NCBI RefSeq assembly: GCF_000428525.1
Contig: NZ_AUAC01000002.1
Location: forward strand, 248,001-312,000
Length of the DNA: 64,000 nucleotides
Direction of reading: 5' to 3'
Source: Hellea balneolensis DSM 19091
GTDB taxonomy: Bacteria > Pseudomonadota > Alphaproteobacteria > Caulobacterales > Maricaulaceae
Of the stretch, positions 44,116 to 53,440 are shown one piece after another; the first letter of the stretch is position 1; every line of letters begins with the position of its first letter. A model generated the notes under the pieces. It was not told the DNA's origin. It saw only the letters and a list, made by a program, of their open reading frames with translations, and ran no database searches. The translations under genes were made by a program, and so were the position numbers.

Positions 44116-45654
44116 TCAAAACAAATCACCTTGCGGCGTTACGGGCGCACTTTTCTTAGGCTTGGGTTTTGTCTTAGGCATTTTACCCGCCGCCCCATCA
44201 ATAACCGCCTTGCGTTTCCCATCAGCAAAAGTCAGCATAACGCCCTCACCCGCTTTGACTTTATCCTTAGAGCGCACAACATCACCGTCCTCATTTTGCA
44301 CGAGTGCGTAGCCCCGTTCCAACACACCCTGATAGCTATAAGCATCGAGTAATTGCGCCGCTTTCTTTAGGCGTTGCTCTTCCTGTTTTACCTTTCGCAC
44401 AAACGCTTGGGCTGAACGGTTTGAGAGCTGCCCTAAAGTTTGGCTTTGCCGCGTCAGATTTTGCTGTATGGGTTCGGGCCGCAGACGTTGAGCTGCATTC
44501 GACAGGCGCGAAGCATGGCGGTTTTGACTGGCCGTTAAAGCCGGCGCTAATCTGGCGAGGATGAATTCCAGTCGCCGCGAGAAATCAACCGCTAAAGACT
44601 TAAGCGGCGGTAAGCGCAACATCGCTAATTTCTGGCGTAAAGGCTCAAATACCCGCTCAGGTCTCGGCAATCGCGCAACGGCCAAATCAAGCCTTTGTTG
44701 CGGCGCGGCTATAACACCCTCAAGTCGTGGCAATCGCGCCGCCGATAATGCTGTCTTTTTCTCATTCACATTACGGCGCAGGCCCCGCGTCATCCGCAGG
44801 CCGTAATCGGCTATCGTCTCAAGCCAATCCTCGCGCACAGGCACAGCCACTTCGGCGGCGCCCGTTGGCGTCGGCGCGCGGTAATCAGCCACAAAATCTA
44901 TCAGCGTCCAATCGGTTTCGTGGCCCACCGCTGAGATAAGCGGAATTTGGGAATTCGCCGCCGCGCGGGCGACACTTTCTTCATTAAAACACCATAAATC
45001 TTCCATAGAGCCGCCGCCCCGCGCCACAATAAGCACATCTGGCCGTGCAAAACCTTCGGCCCTGTTAAAGCCGTTAATAGCGCTCGTAATCTGCTCCGCT
45101 GCCTTATCGCCTTGAACCAGCACAGGCCAGACCAAGACATGGCTAGGAAAGCGATCTTCAATGCGGTGCAATATATCGCGGATGACTGAGCCTGTGGGCG
45201 ATGTCACCACACCGATGGTCTTGGGCATAAAGGGCAGCTCACGCTTACGCTCCGCTGCAAACAAACCTTCCGCGGCGAGCATTTTCTTGCGCTTTTCAAA
45301 CAGCGCCATAAGCGCACCTGCACCAGCCAGTTCCATTTTCTCGATGATAAGTTGATAATTTGACCGTCCAGGATAGGTCGAGAGCTTACCTTCGCAGATC
45401 ACTTCCATACCTTCTTCAGGCCGCATGGAGAGGCGGCTCATCACGCCTTTCCAAATAATGGAGTTAATCACGGCTTTGTCGTCTTTAACATCTAGATAGC
45501 AATGGCCAGACTTTGCCACCGTCACGCGGCCAAGCTCGCCGCGCACCCGCACATGACCAAAGGTTTCCTCAACTGTGCGTTTGAGAGAAAAGGCCAGTTC
45601 TGAGACTGTATATTCTGGGGTGTTGCTTTGCAGGTCGGGCATTACATCTTTCAT
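44116..45654 (-). CDS. xseA: Exodeoxyribonuclease VII large subunit
   Basis: Catalytic subunit of the ssDNA exonuclease Exo VII. The 512 residues have an N-terminal OB-fold (YTVSELAFSLKRTVEETFGHVRVRGELG), the core with GVVTSPTGSVIRDILHRI, RGGGSMEDLWCFNEE and VGHETDWTLIDFVAD, then long coiled-coil helices and a basic tail. It is divergent from purD, a conserved alphaproteobacterial pairing. The start may instead be the in-frame ATG four codons on. Confidence 0.95.
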   Translation of the reverse strand: MKDVMPDLQSNTPEYTVSELAFSLKRTVEETFGHVRVRGELGRVTVAKSGHCYLDVKDDKAVINSIIWKGVMSRLSMRPEEGMEVICEGKLSTYPGRSNYQLIIEKMELAGAGALMALFEKRKKMLAAEGLFAAERKRELPFMPKTIGVVTSPTGSVIRDILHRIEDRFPSHVLVWPVLVQGDKAAEQITSAINGFNRAEGFARPDVLIVARGGGSMEDLWCFNEESVARAAANSQIPLISAVGHETDWTLIDFVADYRAPTPTGAAEVAVPVREDWLETIADYGLRMTRGLRRNVNEKKTALSAARLPRLEGVIAAPQQRLDLAVARLPRPERVFEPLRQKLAMLRLPPLKSLAVDFSRRLEFILARLAPALTASQNRHASRLSNAAQRLRPEPIQQNLTRQSQTLGQLSNRSAQAFVRKVKQEEQRLKKAAQLLDAYSYQGVLERGYALVQNEDGDVVRSKDKVKAGEGVMLTFADGKRKAVIDGAAGKMPKTKPKPKKSAPVTPQGDLF

Positions 45655-45716
45655 AGATTCTAGCTCTCTTATACCCTAAACACCGCGAAAACGGAATCGT
45701 TAGATTAGGACAAATT

Positions 45717-46991
45717 ATGAAAGTTTTGTTGATAGGCTCAGGCGGACGTGAACATGCCTTAGCCTGGAAGTTAGCTCAAAGCGAATTAGTCACGGAGCTT
45801 GTTTGTGCGCCCGGCAATGTTGGCATCGCAGAAGTCGCAGACATCGTTCCAGTCGCGGCAGATGATATTATTGGCCTCTTAGCCCTTGTTCAGCGTGATA
45901 ATTACGACTTTGTTGTGGTTGGCCCTGAACAGCCTTTGGCCCTTGGCCTAGTCGATGCACTGCAAGAGCTTGGCATAAAAGTCTTTGGCCCAACAGAAGC
46001 CGCCGCACAGCTAGAAAGCTCCAAAGCCTTCACCAAAGAGCTTTGTAGAAGATACAATATCCCGACAGCGGCCTATAGCGTTTTCACGGACCTGAAAGAG
46101 GCCAAAGCTTATCTTAAAACGATGACTCCGCCTTATGTGTTGAAAGCCGATGGCTTGGCTGCGGGTAAAGGCGTTGTCTTGCCCGAAACGCTTAAAGAGG
46201 CTGAAAAAGAACTGGAAGAGTTTTTCTCAGGCAAATTTGGCGACGCCTCGACCAAGGTCGTGATTGAAGAATTTATGGAGGGTCAAGAAGCGAGTTTCTT
46301 TGCCATTTCAGATGGAAAAACCGCAATCCCACTTATTGCCGCTCAAGATCACAAACGCGCTTATGACGGCGATAAAGGCCCAAATACAGGCGGTATGGGC
46401 GCTTACTCTCCGGCCCCTATTTTTGACCAAAAGGCCATGGAAATCGTGATGGATAAAATTATCACGCCCACAGTGTACGGCATGGCCAAAGATGGGCACC
46501 CTTTTGTCGGTGTTCTTTTTGCAGGTCTTATGATGACCAAAGATGGCCCAAAGTTGATTGAATATAATGCCCGCTTCGGCGATCCTGAATGCCAAGTCCT
46601 GATGCGCCGCTTACAATCCGACCTTATGGAAATCTTTATTGCCGCGGAAGGTAAAAAACTAAATAAACTCAAGGCGCCAGCTTGGTTTGATGAACCGACT
46701 GTCAATGTCGTTCTCGCGGCTAATGGTTATCCTGGAGCCTATAAAAAGGGATCTGTTATCAAAGGTATTGATGAGGCCAATGAAATGGATGGCGTTGTCG
46801 TCTTTCATGCGGGTACGAAGCTTGATGATAAAGGCGCGATTTGTGCGGCGGGAGGCCGTGTGCTTAATATCACCGCACAGGCGAGTTCTCTGGAAAAGGC
46901 CGTCTCAAAGGCGTATAAAGCGATTGATGAGTCAATAGTGTGGCCTGAAGGCTTCTGCCGCAGGGACATTGCTCATCTTGCGCTCAAATGA
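45717..46991 (+). CDS. purD: Phosphoribosylamine-glycine ligase
   Basis: Second step of purine synthesis: joins glycine to phosphoribosylamine with ATP. The 424 residues start KVLLIGSGGREHALAWKL; the ATP-grasp fold shows VLKADGLAAGKGVV, EEFMEGQEASFF, DGDKGPNTGGMGAYSPAP and EYNARFGDPE. It stands alone, divergent from xseA. Confidence 0.97.
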   Translation: MKVLLIGSGGREHALAWKLAQSELVTELVCAPGNVGIAEVADIVPVAADDIIGLLALVQRDNYDFVVVGPEQPLALGLVDALQELGIKVFGPTEAAAQLESSKAFTKELCRRYNIPTAAYSVFTDLKEAKAYLKTMTPPYVLKADGLAAGKGVVLPETLKEAEKELEEFFSGKFGDASTKVVIEEFMEGQEASFFAISDGKTAIPLIAAQDHKRAYDGDKGPNTGGMGAYSPAPIFDQKAMEIVMDKIITPTVYGMAKDGHPFVGVLFAGLMMTKDGPKLIEYNARFGDPECQVLMRRLQSDLMEIFIAAEGKKLNKLKAPAWFDEPTVNVVLAANGYPGAYKKGSVIKGIDEANEMDGVVVFHAGTKLDDKGAICAAGGRVLNITAQASSLEKAVSKAYKAIDESIVWPEGFCRRDIAHLALK

Positions 46992-47040
46992 GCGCAGGGC
47001 ACATCACGCGCTCAAAACATAAAGTCATATGGGGTTTCGC

Positions 47041-48342
47041 ATGATTAAACAGTTTCTTTTGGCTTCGGCCACGCTCGCTTTTTCAAGCGCGGCTATCGCC
47101 CATGACGAGACCCACGATAATCACGAAGACTTCACCCTCATTCATGCGGGTAAAGTCTTAGCTATTCCGGGTAAGGCCCCGAAATCAAAGCAAACTATCA
47201 TTATTCACGACGGTAAAATCGTTGGTATCGAAGCAGGCTACATCGATGATGATGAAGCAACTATTATTGATGGTAAGGAGATGTTCTTCCTTCCTGGCTT
47301 AATTGATAGTCACGTCCATTTACGCGGCGAATGGAGCCCCACATCGCGCTGGGAACCTGTAACACTCGAATCGGGAGATTGGGCATTTCAATCTGCGAAA
47401 CATGCAAAAACTACATTGATGGCAGGGTTCACAGCCGTGCAGGATGTTGGCGGCCCTAAGGAAATATTTGCTCTTAAGCGTGCCATCAATAAAGGTATTG
47501 TTCCTGGTCCACATATCCAAGCTGCGGGATCGGCTATCTCTATTACGGGCGGGCATGGGGATACCCATGGCTGGACGGATGAGCTTATTCCGCACATGCA
47601 ATCAGAAACAATCTGTGACGGCCCGGCTGAATGCCGCGCCGCAGTGCGCCAAGCCGTCAAGAATGGCGCGGATGTTATCAAAATTACAGCCACAGGGGGC
47701 GTTCTCTCAAACACCAATGCCGGAACGGGCCAACAGTTTTTCAATGATGAACTGGAAGCCATTGTAGAAGCCGCAACTAAGATGGGGCGTAAAGTCACCG
47801 CTCATGCTCATGGGAAAGACGGCATCGAATCTGCGCTAAAGGCCGGAGTCAAATCTATAGAACACGGGACATATTTAGACGAAGGCACAGCCGCTTTGTT
47901 TAAAAAGTATGATGCGACCCTTGTTCCTACGGTTATGGCGGGCATGACAGTTGTAGATTGGGCGACAAATAAAGATTGGCTTCCGCCTAATTCAGCTAAG
48001 AAAGCGCTCGAAGTTGGGCCTCAAATGCAGGATATGGCACGTATTGCTTATGAAAACGGTGTGAATATCGCCTTTGGAACAGATACAGGTGTGTCAGAAC
48101 ACGGCAAAAATGCTGAAGAGTTTACCTATATGGTCGCGGCCGGCATGAGCGAGATGGAAGCGATTGAAAGCGCGACCACCGTCGCAGCTAAGCATATCGG
48201 CCTTGATGCCGTAATAGGCACGTTAGAGCCTGGTAAATATGCTGACTTGATTGGCGTGGACAGCAACCCTCTAAAATCTATCGAAGAACTGCGCGACGTA
48301 GATTTTGTGATGAAAGGCGGTAAGGTTTACAAAGCACCTTAA
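47041..48342 (+). CDS. Secreted metal-dependent amidohydrolase (imidazolonepropionase/prolidase-like)
   Basis: A 433-residue periplasmic amidohydrolase. The signal peptide is IKQFLLASATLAFSSAAIA. Metal motifs: LIDSHVHLRG, the Lys in DVIKITATGG, AHAHGKDGI, SIEHGTYLD and FGTDTGV. This set matches secreted enzymes that cut Xaa-Pro or Xaa-Arg dipeptides or related amides. The ATG at 47041 has GGGG at a fitting distance; the ATG at 47029 does not. It may feed the peptide/amino-acid uptake systems seen elsewhere in the window. Confidence 0.87.
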   Translation: MIKQFLLASATLAFSSAAIAHDETHDNHEDFTLIHAGKVLAIPGKAPKSKQTIIIHDGKIVGIEAGYIDDDEATIIDGKEMFFLPGLIDSHVHLRGEWSPTSRWEPVTLESGDWAFQSAKHAKTTLMAGFTAVQDVGGPKEIFALKRAINKGIVPGPHIQAAGSAISITGGHGDTHGWTDELIPHMQSETICDGPAECRAAVRQAVKNGADVIKITATGGVLSNTNAGTGQQFFNDELEAIVEAATKMGRKVTAHAHGKDGIESALKAGVKSIEHGTYLDEGTAALFKKYDATLVPTVMAGMTVVDWATNKDWLPPNSAKKALEVGPQMQDMARIAYENGVNIAFGTDTGVSEHGKNAEEFTYMVAAGMSEMEAIESATTVAAKHIGLDAVIGTLEPGKYADLIGVDSNPLKSIEELRDVDFVMKGGKVYKAP

Positions 48343-48356
48343 GCAGCTGATTTTAC

Positions 48357-48857
48357 TTATTTTTGTCCAAGCGCCACTTGACAGACGGGAACTAACATTC
48401 GGCGCAGATCATGCGTGCGCATACTAACATCAACATCAGTACCTTCGGCCACACGGACATTTCCCCATGCTGATTCTGCCGCAATCACTTGTTGGCAGAT
48501 TTGAGGGGTTAGATTCCCATTATTCTTCATGACTTCCGATCCTGCCGTAAGCCAAATAATATTCCCGCCCATATAGTAAAAGTAATTGCGCTCATCCGCA
48601 CTTAGAGCCGCCCCATTTGTTTTTTCAAACTGATCTAGAGCTCTGAGCGCGTCATAGCATTTGGGCAGAGCGGCCTCTGCAAGGGCTTTTGCAGTAACCT
48701 CATCCTGTCCCATCACAAGAGAAGCTGAGTCTGTGCAGCGTTTAGTCACGTTCTGAATTTGTGTCCCTACATTAGGCGAAATCTGAGCTTGCGTAGTTAA
48801 TGGCAATGCAAATGCAGTAAAAAGAGCTAGAGCTTTAATATGTTTCATATTCATCAT
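48357..48857 (-). CDS. Small secreted protein of unknown function
   Basis: A 166-residue protein with a signal peptide (KHIKALALFTAFALPLTTQA). The mature part is mostly helical with four Cys (KRCTD, PKCYD, QICQQ, PVCQ), probably two disulfides. No family recognised. ATGs at 48857, 48854 and 48848 are all possible starts. It is convergent with the amidohydrolase, 14 bases apart. Confidence 0.7.
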   Translation of the reverse strand: MMNMKHIKALALFTAFALPLTTQAQISPNVGTQIQNVTKRCTDSASLVMGQDEVTAKALAEAALPKCYDALRALDQFEKTNGAALSADERNYFYYMGGNIIWLTAGSEVMKNNGNLTPQICQQVIAAESAWGNVRVAEGTDVDVSMRTHDLRRMLVPVCQVALGQK

Positions 48858-48918
48858 CTTAATTAATATGCAAATCCTACACCGAGTTCGCTCTCGGGTG
48901 AACCTTTTTTATCAGAGC

Positions 48919-49857
48919 CTAGGCAATTCCGAATAAAGATCGCGCCCCAGCTTCGTCTTTTTTCATCTGCGCAGTGAGAGCCTCCAGACTGTCAAATTTT
49001 TCTTCGCCGCGAATGAAGCTGCGAAACCTGACCTGTATATGCTGGCCGTAAATATCTTGATCAAAATCGAAAATGAAGGTTTCAAGAAGAACGCCCTCAC
49101 CTCCCACTGTAGGCCGCGTCCCCAGGCTCGCAATACTGGGCCGCCAGACATCCTCCCCCTCAAGCCGCGTCTCCACGCAATATATCCCTAGCTTGGGCAC
49201 AACCAAGTCCCCCAGAGGCAAGTTCGCTGTTGGAAAGCCAAGCGTGCGGCCTAACTGCTGCCCTTTCTGCACGATGCCGTCCACGATCCAAGGCCGCGAG
49301 AGCATATGGGCGGCGTGGAACACATCGCCCTGTTGTAGCGCTTTGCGGATTTCCGTGCTGCCATACTTCCCATAAAGCGCGTGTAATCCGACGGGTTTCA
49401 TTGGGGTCACGCCTATGCCGCGCTCACCACAAAGCCGCGTTAAGCTCTCGACATTGCCGCAGCGGTTTTTACCGAAGCCATAATCCTCACCGACGACGAC
49501 GTGTTTAATCCCAAGGCCCTGATGCAAAACACGTTCGACAAATTCCACATCATCCATTTCGCGTAAGTCTTCATCAAACGGGATTTCATAAAGCCGCTCC
49601 ACGCCCAGGCTCGGCATGATCTCAGCGCGCGCCGCCGCGCTCATAAGGCGAAAGGGCGGCGCATCGGATTTAAAATAGCGATAAGGATGCGGGCGAAACA
49701 GTCCGATGCCAAGCGGCGCGCCCAGATCATCCGCAATCGCTTTCGCCTCTGCAATGACAGCCTGATGCCCACGGTGCAGTCCGTCAAAATTACCGAGCGC
49801 AATGACTGCACCTTTATCCGAGGGTGATAGCCCTGAGTAAGTCTGAAGAGTCTTCAC
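48919..49857 (-). CDS. ribF: Bifunctional riboflavin kinase / FAD synthetase
   Basis: Makes FMN and then FAD from riboflavin. N-terminal nucleotidyltransferase: ALGNFDGLHRGHQAVI and VGEDYGFGKNRCGN, with STEIRKALQQGDV. C-terminal kinase: GRTLGFPTANLPL. I start it at the GTG at 49857, right after the MaoC stop; the longer frame to 49938 would run through the MaoC gene and adds unrelated residues. About 312 residues. Neighbouring HAD and ribF genes are a conserved alphaproteobacterial pair. Confidence 0.93.
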   Translation of the reverse strand: MKTLQTYSGLSPSDKGAVIALGNFDGLHRGHQAVIAEAKAIADDLGAPLGIGLFRPHPYRYFKSDAPPFRLMSAAARAEIMPSLGVERLYEIPFDEDLREMDDVEFVERVLHQGLGIKHVVVGEDYGFGKNRCGNVESLTRLCGERGIGVTPMKPVGLHALYGKYGSTEIRKALQQGDVFHAAHMLSRPWIVDGIVQKGQQLGRTLGFPTANLPLGDLVVPKLGIYCVETRLEGEDVWRPSIASLGTRPTVGGEGVLLETFIFDFDQDIYGQHIQVRFRSFIRGEEKFDSLEALTAQMKKDEAGARSLFGIA

Positions 49858-49859
49858 CT

Positions 49860-50294
49860 TTAGTCTGCAGGGCGCTTTTGCACGAACACACCCGCATCGC
49901 CGCGGCAGATCTTCTGCCCATTGACTTCGCAGTGGCATTTCATCTTCACGCGGCCCGTGCGCTCATTGATTTCGGCCACCTCGGCGACAGCTATGACCTC
50001 GTCGCCAATAAAGGCGGGCTTACGAAAGCGCAGGTTCAGCTCAACAAAAACGGCACCCGGCCCTGGTAAGTCATTGCCCAAAACTGCCGAAATGAAGGAG
50101 GCCGACAAAGCGCCATGCGCAATACGCTGCCCAAATTTAGTCGTCGCAGCGAATTCTGCATCCACATGGATCGGATTATGGTCGCCCGTAATATCGGCAA
50201 ATGTGTCAATCATCTCCCCGGTAATCACAGAGGTTGTTGTTGATTTCATCCCGATTTCGAGATCTTCCAGATAGTATTTTATATTTTCAGCCAT
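49860..50294 (-). CDS. MaoC-like (R)-specific enoyl-CoA hydratase
   Basis: A 144-residue hot-dog protein with the hydratase-2 motif: FADITGDHNPIHVDAEFAATTKFGQRIAHGALSASFIS, carrying the catalytic Asp and His. It hydrates (2E)-enoyl-CoA to the (R)-3-hydroxyacyl-CoA. The ATG at 50294 has AGGA upstream; an earlier start is less likely. It precedes ribF on the same strand. Confidence 0.9.
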   Translation of the reverse strand: MAENIKYYLEDLEIGMKSTTTSVITGEMIDTFADITGDHNPIHVDAEFAATTKFGQRIAHGALSASFISAVLGNDLPGPGAVFVELNLRFRKPAFIGDEVIAVAEVAEINERTGRVKMKCHCEVNGQKICRGDAGVFVQKRPAD

Positions 50295-50349
50295 TCCACG
50301 TCCTAGCAAAAGTGAACAGAATTACCAACAGAAAGATTGCCCAGACGCC

Positions 50350-51186
50350 CTACCAAGATAATTCAGACGCCATATATCGCGCGGCAATACCGTGCTCACC
50401 CAACAGCGCCTTAAACTTTGTCTCGGTTTCCCCGTAAAGACCGTCTTGAATAAAGAGGCAGTCATAATCCTGCTGCTGTGCGCCGAGTAAATCGGTGAAA
50501 ATATTATCCCCAATGCACAATATACGATCTTGCGGCGGAAGGTAACCGAGCATTTCTTGCATCCACGCGCGAGAGAGCCGATAAATCGGCTCATGCGGTT
50601 TCCCGGCATAAATCACCTCCCCGCCTAGCTCTTCATAGAGCTTGGCCAGAGCTCCGCCGCACCAAACAATCTTATTGCCCACCCGTACCTTCACATCTGG
50701 GTTAGCGCAAATAAAGGGCAGCCCCCCATCCCGCGCCTCGGTCAGCATAGCGCGATAATCCTCCGGCTCATCATCATCGTCAAACATACCCGTGCAGGAA
50801 ATAAAGCTCGCCTGATCGATATCGGAAAAATGCAGCTCTATCGTCTCATAAAGCACATCATCACGCTCTGGCCCGAGCTTAAAGGCGGGGCCCGGCGCGC
50901 GGCGTGAAAGCTCATCAATCGTCGCATCGCCCGACGTGACAATAGCGTCATAAAACTCACCCTGCACCCCGATCTGTTCAAAGCTATGTGGAATAGACAC
51001 GGACGGCTTGGGCGAATTGGAAATCAAAATAACGGGCCCGTTTTCTCCGCGAAACAGCTCGAGCGCCTCGGTTGCCGCTTTATTCGCCTCGCGCCCATTA
51101 TGCACAACACCCCATATATCACAGAGCACGACATCATAATCCTGCGCCACTTGCCCAAGACCCGAAAGAGAAGAGAAATTTGTCAT
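50350..51186 (-). CDS. HAD-superfamily hydrolase, TIGR01459 type
   Basis: A 278-residue class IIA HAD phosphatase. Motif I is VVLCDIWGVVHNGREANKAA, motif II ILISNSPKP, and the late acidic motif CIGDNIFTDLLGAQ. The family is widespread in alphaproteobacteria next to ribF; the substrate is unknown. It is the last chromosomal-style gene before the AT-rich cassette. Confidence 0.9.
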   Translation of the reverse strand: MTNFSSLSGLGQVAQDYDVVLCDIWGVVHNGREANKAATEALELFRGENGPVILISNSPKPSVSIPHSFEQIGVQGEFYDAIVTSGDATIDELSRRAPGPAFKLGPERDDVLYETIELHFSDIDQASFISCTGMFDDDDEPEDYRAMLTEARDGGLPFICANPDVKVRVGNKIVWCGGALAKLYEELGGEVIYAGKPHEPIYRLSRAWMQEMLGYLPPQDRILCIGDNIFTDLLGAQQQDYDCLFIQDGLYGETETKFKALLGEHGIAARYMASELSW

Positions 51187-51202
51187 GAGCGGGAGGTAAG
51201 CG

Positions 51203-51249
51203 CTAGAGACGTTTAATGCAATGGGGTAAACTCTAGTGACATTTAAGCA
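51203..51249. repeat. Short imperfect direct repeat at the border of the AT-rich cassette
   Basis: CTAGAGACGTTTAATGCA (51203-51220) is repeated as CTAGTGACATTTAAGCA (51233-51249): about 14 matches and one missing base. It lies between the HAD start and the methyltransferase stop, so it could be promoter/operator DNA of the HAD gene or a scar of the cassette's insertion. I did not find the same repeat on the far side. Confidence 0.35.
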
Positions 51250-51251
51250 TT

Positions 51252-52391
51252 TTAAGCTGCAGATGAGGTAGAGAATTCATTAAATTGCTGAAGGTTAGTC
51301 TGGTAGTTTTCTATGATATGTAACTTAATTGATGCAGCTAAACCTTTGGCAGCCAAGTATGGAACACCATTACCGATACATTTGAACATATTTGACAAGC
51401 CCATATCTGCCGGAAACTCATACTCTTTTGGTAATGATTGGATAGCCAAAGCTTCAGCGGCTGATAAACGCCGTGCTTTATATGGGTGTAGATGGACTTC
51501 ATTATTTCCATATGCTGCAGTTGGGGAATAGCGCCAACGATGGAGTCGTTTATATGACTTTTTCTTATCGTCGCCCTCGCAAATGGTTTTAAATCGCGGC
51601 AATCCAGCTCGGGGTTTAAAATGATGCTTACTATTTGGATGGTTTTTAACATCATTTCGGTCAAACCAATACTGCACAGTCAAGCCTAGAGGTAGATGGT
51701 CTGGCCTAGGAACGAGCTTTCGAGGGTAAAAAGGAGTAACGTCGGGCCAATCGTACTGGAACCCCGAACGATCAGGGTAAAGCCTTTCACCCCATCCGAA
51801 TTTTGTCTCCTCAAAGCAATCGCGCCTGAAGCCGACTAGAATAATTCGTTCACGGTCCTGAGGAACACCATATTCAAGAGCATTTACAACTCGTTCGCTC
51901 AGATAATAAAATTGGCAAAGTTTATCCTTAAGATGTTCAAAAAACTCTCTGTGCTTTTTAGTGCGGTAGAGCCCTTTGACATTTTCAAAAAGAAAAAAAT
52001 GAGGCTTACCATTAATTATTAAATCCACATAAGTTTCAGACAAACGGCCATTCTCACCACTTCTTCCGCGATTTTTCCCGCCAACTGAAAAATCGGGGCA
52101 AGGTGGCCCTCCAATAAAGCCTATGACTTTTTTCAAGTTTTCTTCCATTTTTACAGCTTCAGCTAGGCCTCTATCTCCGCGTAGTGAAGTTATATCTACG
52201 TTAGATAGGCCATACTTTGGTTCTCTAATTCCCAAAATATCTCTCGAATGAGAATAAGCCTCAAGAAAAGGAGTATGTATTTCGTTAGCAAATACTACAT
52301 CAAATTCTTCCGACTCAAAACCTAAGTCCAAGAAGCCCCCTCCTGAGAAGAAGGAAAACACACTAAAGCTCTCATTAAATTTTTTAGTCAT
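51252..52391 (-). CDS. DNA (cytosine-5-)-methyltransferase
   Basis: A 379-residue C5-cytosine methyltransferase. All key motifs are intact: FSFFSGGGFLDLGF (I), GGPPCPDFS with catalytic C98 (IV), FENVKG (VI, 136-138), YGVPQDRERIILVG (VIII), the target-recognition region about 200-300, RRLSAAEALAIQSLP (IX) and CIGNGVP (X). It would methylate a short DNA site; the site cannot be told. It is the third gene of an operon with a DUF262 protein and a nucleotidyltransferase-like protein, only two bases after the DUF262 stop. No cognate restriction gene is next to it. Confidence 0.94.
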   Translation of the reverse strand: MTKKFNESFSVFSFFSGGGFLDLGFESEEFDVVFANEIHTPFLEAYSHSRDILGIREPKYGLSNVDITSLRGDRGLAEAVKMEENLKKVIGFIGGPPCPDFSVGGKNRGRSGENGRLSETYVDLIINGKPHFFLFENVKGLYRTKKHREFFEHLKDKLCQFYYLSERVVNALEYGVPQDRERIILVGFRRDCFEETKFGWGERLYPDRSGFQYDWPDVTPFYPRKLVPRPDHLPLGLTVQYWFDRNDVKNHPNSKHHFKPRAGLPRFKTICEGDDKKKSYKRLHRWRYSPTAAYGNNEVHLHPYKARRLSAAEALAIQSLPKEYEFPADMGLSNMFKCIGNGVPYLAAKGLAASIKLHIIENYQTNLQQFNEFSTSSAA

Positions 52392-52393
52392 GC

Positions 52394-53440
52394 CTAATTT
52401 TGCTCAACATATTGTAAAAGGGAATATACTCTGCGCTCTCGCCCTGGTTTTCCCGTAGTGCTGTAGCTAGAACCCTTTTTATATTCTAGAAACAGGCTAT
52501 CTGTGCTTGGGTCATCAAAATCTAGCGTGGTATAAATCTGGATGAAATTTTCGAGTTTCTTAGTAGTAAGTTCTATACTTGCATGCCTTGCCAAATCGAC
52601 TACAGCAAAAATAGTATAGAAATGAACAGGCTTGCTAAAAAACTTCTCAATCGATCTTTGTAAAAACAGCTTCTCTATCTCAGAAAAATTTTTTTCAACT
52701 TTTGCAAAATGTAATTTCCGCTCAGGATACTTGTCGTTGTAGCGGTCATACAATTCATTCAGAGCGGAAGGAGGTGTGCTAACGATACCTTGTATTAAGA
52801 AGGTGAGTAACTGACTACTAAAGTCGACATCTTTCATTCGCCGCATGTCATTATCAGAAAATATATTCCAATCATAGCTATTCAGCTTATTTGCAACATC
52901 GACTGAGGCCTTGATGAACTCGCCATGAAATTCGGCGTTACGCATTTCTTGCGGATTCAGAGATTTATCAGTTTGATTTAATCTAGTAAAAATCTTGTGA
53001 ATCAACTCTGCAGTTAGAGATGAAGGAATCTCACGTACATCAATATTATACTCCCATATTTTCTGTTTAAGGTTAGCGGGCAGGCTATCCCAGTTTTTAG
53101 AAGCATATGCGCTATCTTTGTTACTTTTATGCAGAGCGGACTTTTTGAGCCCCCACTCTCCGCTCACGAATTGTAAAATTGTCGAAAGACGTTGCTGCCC
53201 ATCAACTACACTGAACCTTTGCTTTCCGGAATTAGGATCAGACTTCTGAGCCCAAAGATATATCTCAGGCATAGGGTATCCCATTAGAATTGTCTCAATA
53301 AGTTTAATCTTCTGGCTCTCTGTCCATATCATTTTCCTCTGAAAAGAACGATCCACAAAATATACGTCGTCTCTCAACTTTGCGACGACAGAGGTAATGT
53401 TTTCGCGTTTTGGCTGGATAATTTCATTTAAAGTTGTCAT
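52394..53440 (-). CDS. DUF262 protein (GmrS/ParB-like nuclease-fold)
   Basis: A 348-residue protein. The DUF262 N-terminal block has FVDRSFQRKMIWT (Gln34-Arg35, Trp39) and the hallmark VVDGQQRLSTI (D80-G-Q-Q-R84) that binds or hydrolyses NTP in GmrS/SspE-type proteins. The C-terminal half (about 150-348) is helical and Lys/Glu-rich and shows no DUF1524 HNH motif, so the usual nuclease half of GmrSD-like enzymes is missing. The start overlaps the previous stop as ATGA. It is AT-rich. It may sense or regulate phage DNA modification together with its partners. Confidence 0.88.
   Translation of the reverse strand: MTTLNEIIQPKRENITSVVAKLRDDVYFVDRSFQRKMIWTESQKIKLIETILMGYPMPEIYLWAQKSDPNSGKQRFSVVDGQQRLSTILQFVSGEWGLKKSALHKSNKDSAYASKNWDSLPANLKQKIWEYNIDVREIPSSLTAELIHKIFTRLNQTDKSLNPQEMRNAEFHGEFIKASVDVANKLNSYDWNIFSDNDMRRMKDVDFSSQLLTFLIQGIVSTPPSALNELYDRYNDKYPERKLHFAKVEKNFSEIEKLFLQRSIEKFFSKPVHFYTIFAVVDLARHASIELTTKKLENFIQIYTTLDFDDPSTDSLFLEYKKGSSYSTTGKPGRERRVYSLLQYVEQN

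Noticed and set aside
43826-44311. A 161-codon plus-strand frame
   Set aside because: Overlaps DUF2093 and xseA on the other strand and reads through the palindrome; judged spurious.
51203-51249. Direct repeats as attachment sites of an integrative element
   Set aside because: No integrase or tRNA is present and no matching copy was seen beyond 54073, so an att site is not supported; kept only as a short repeat.
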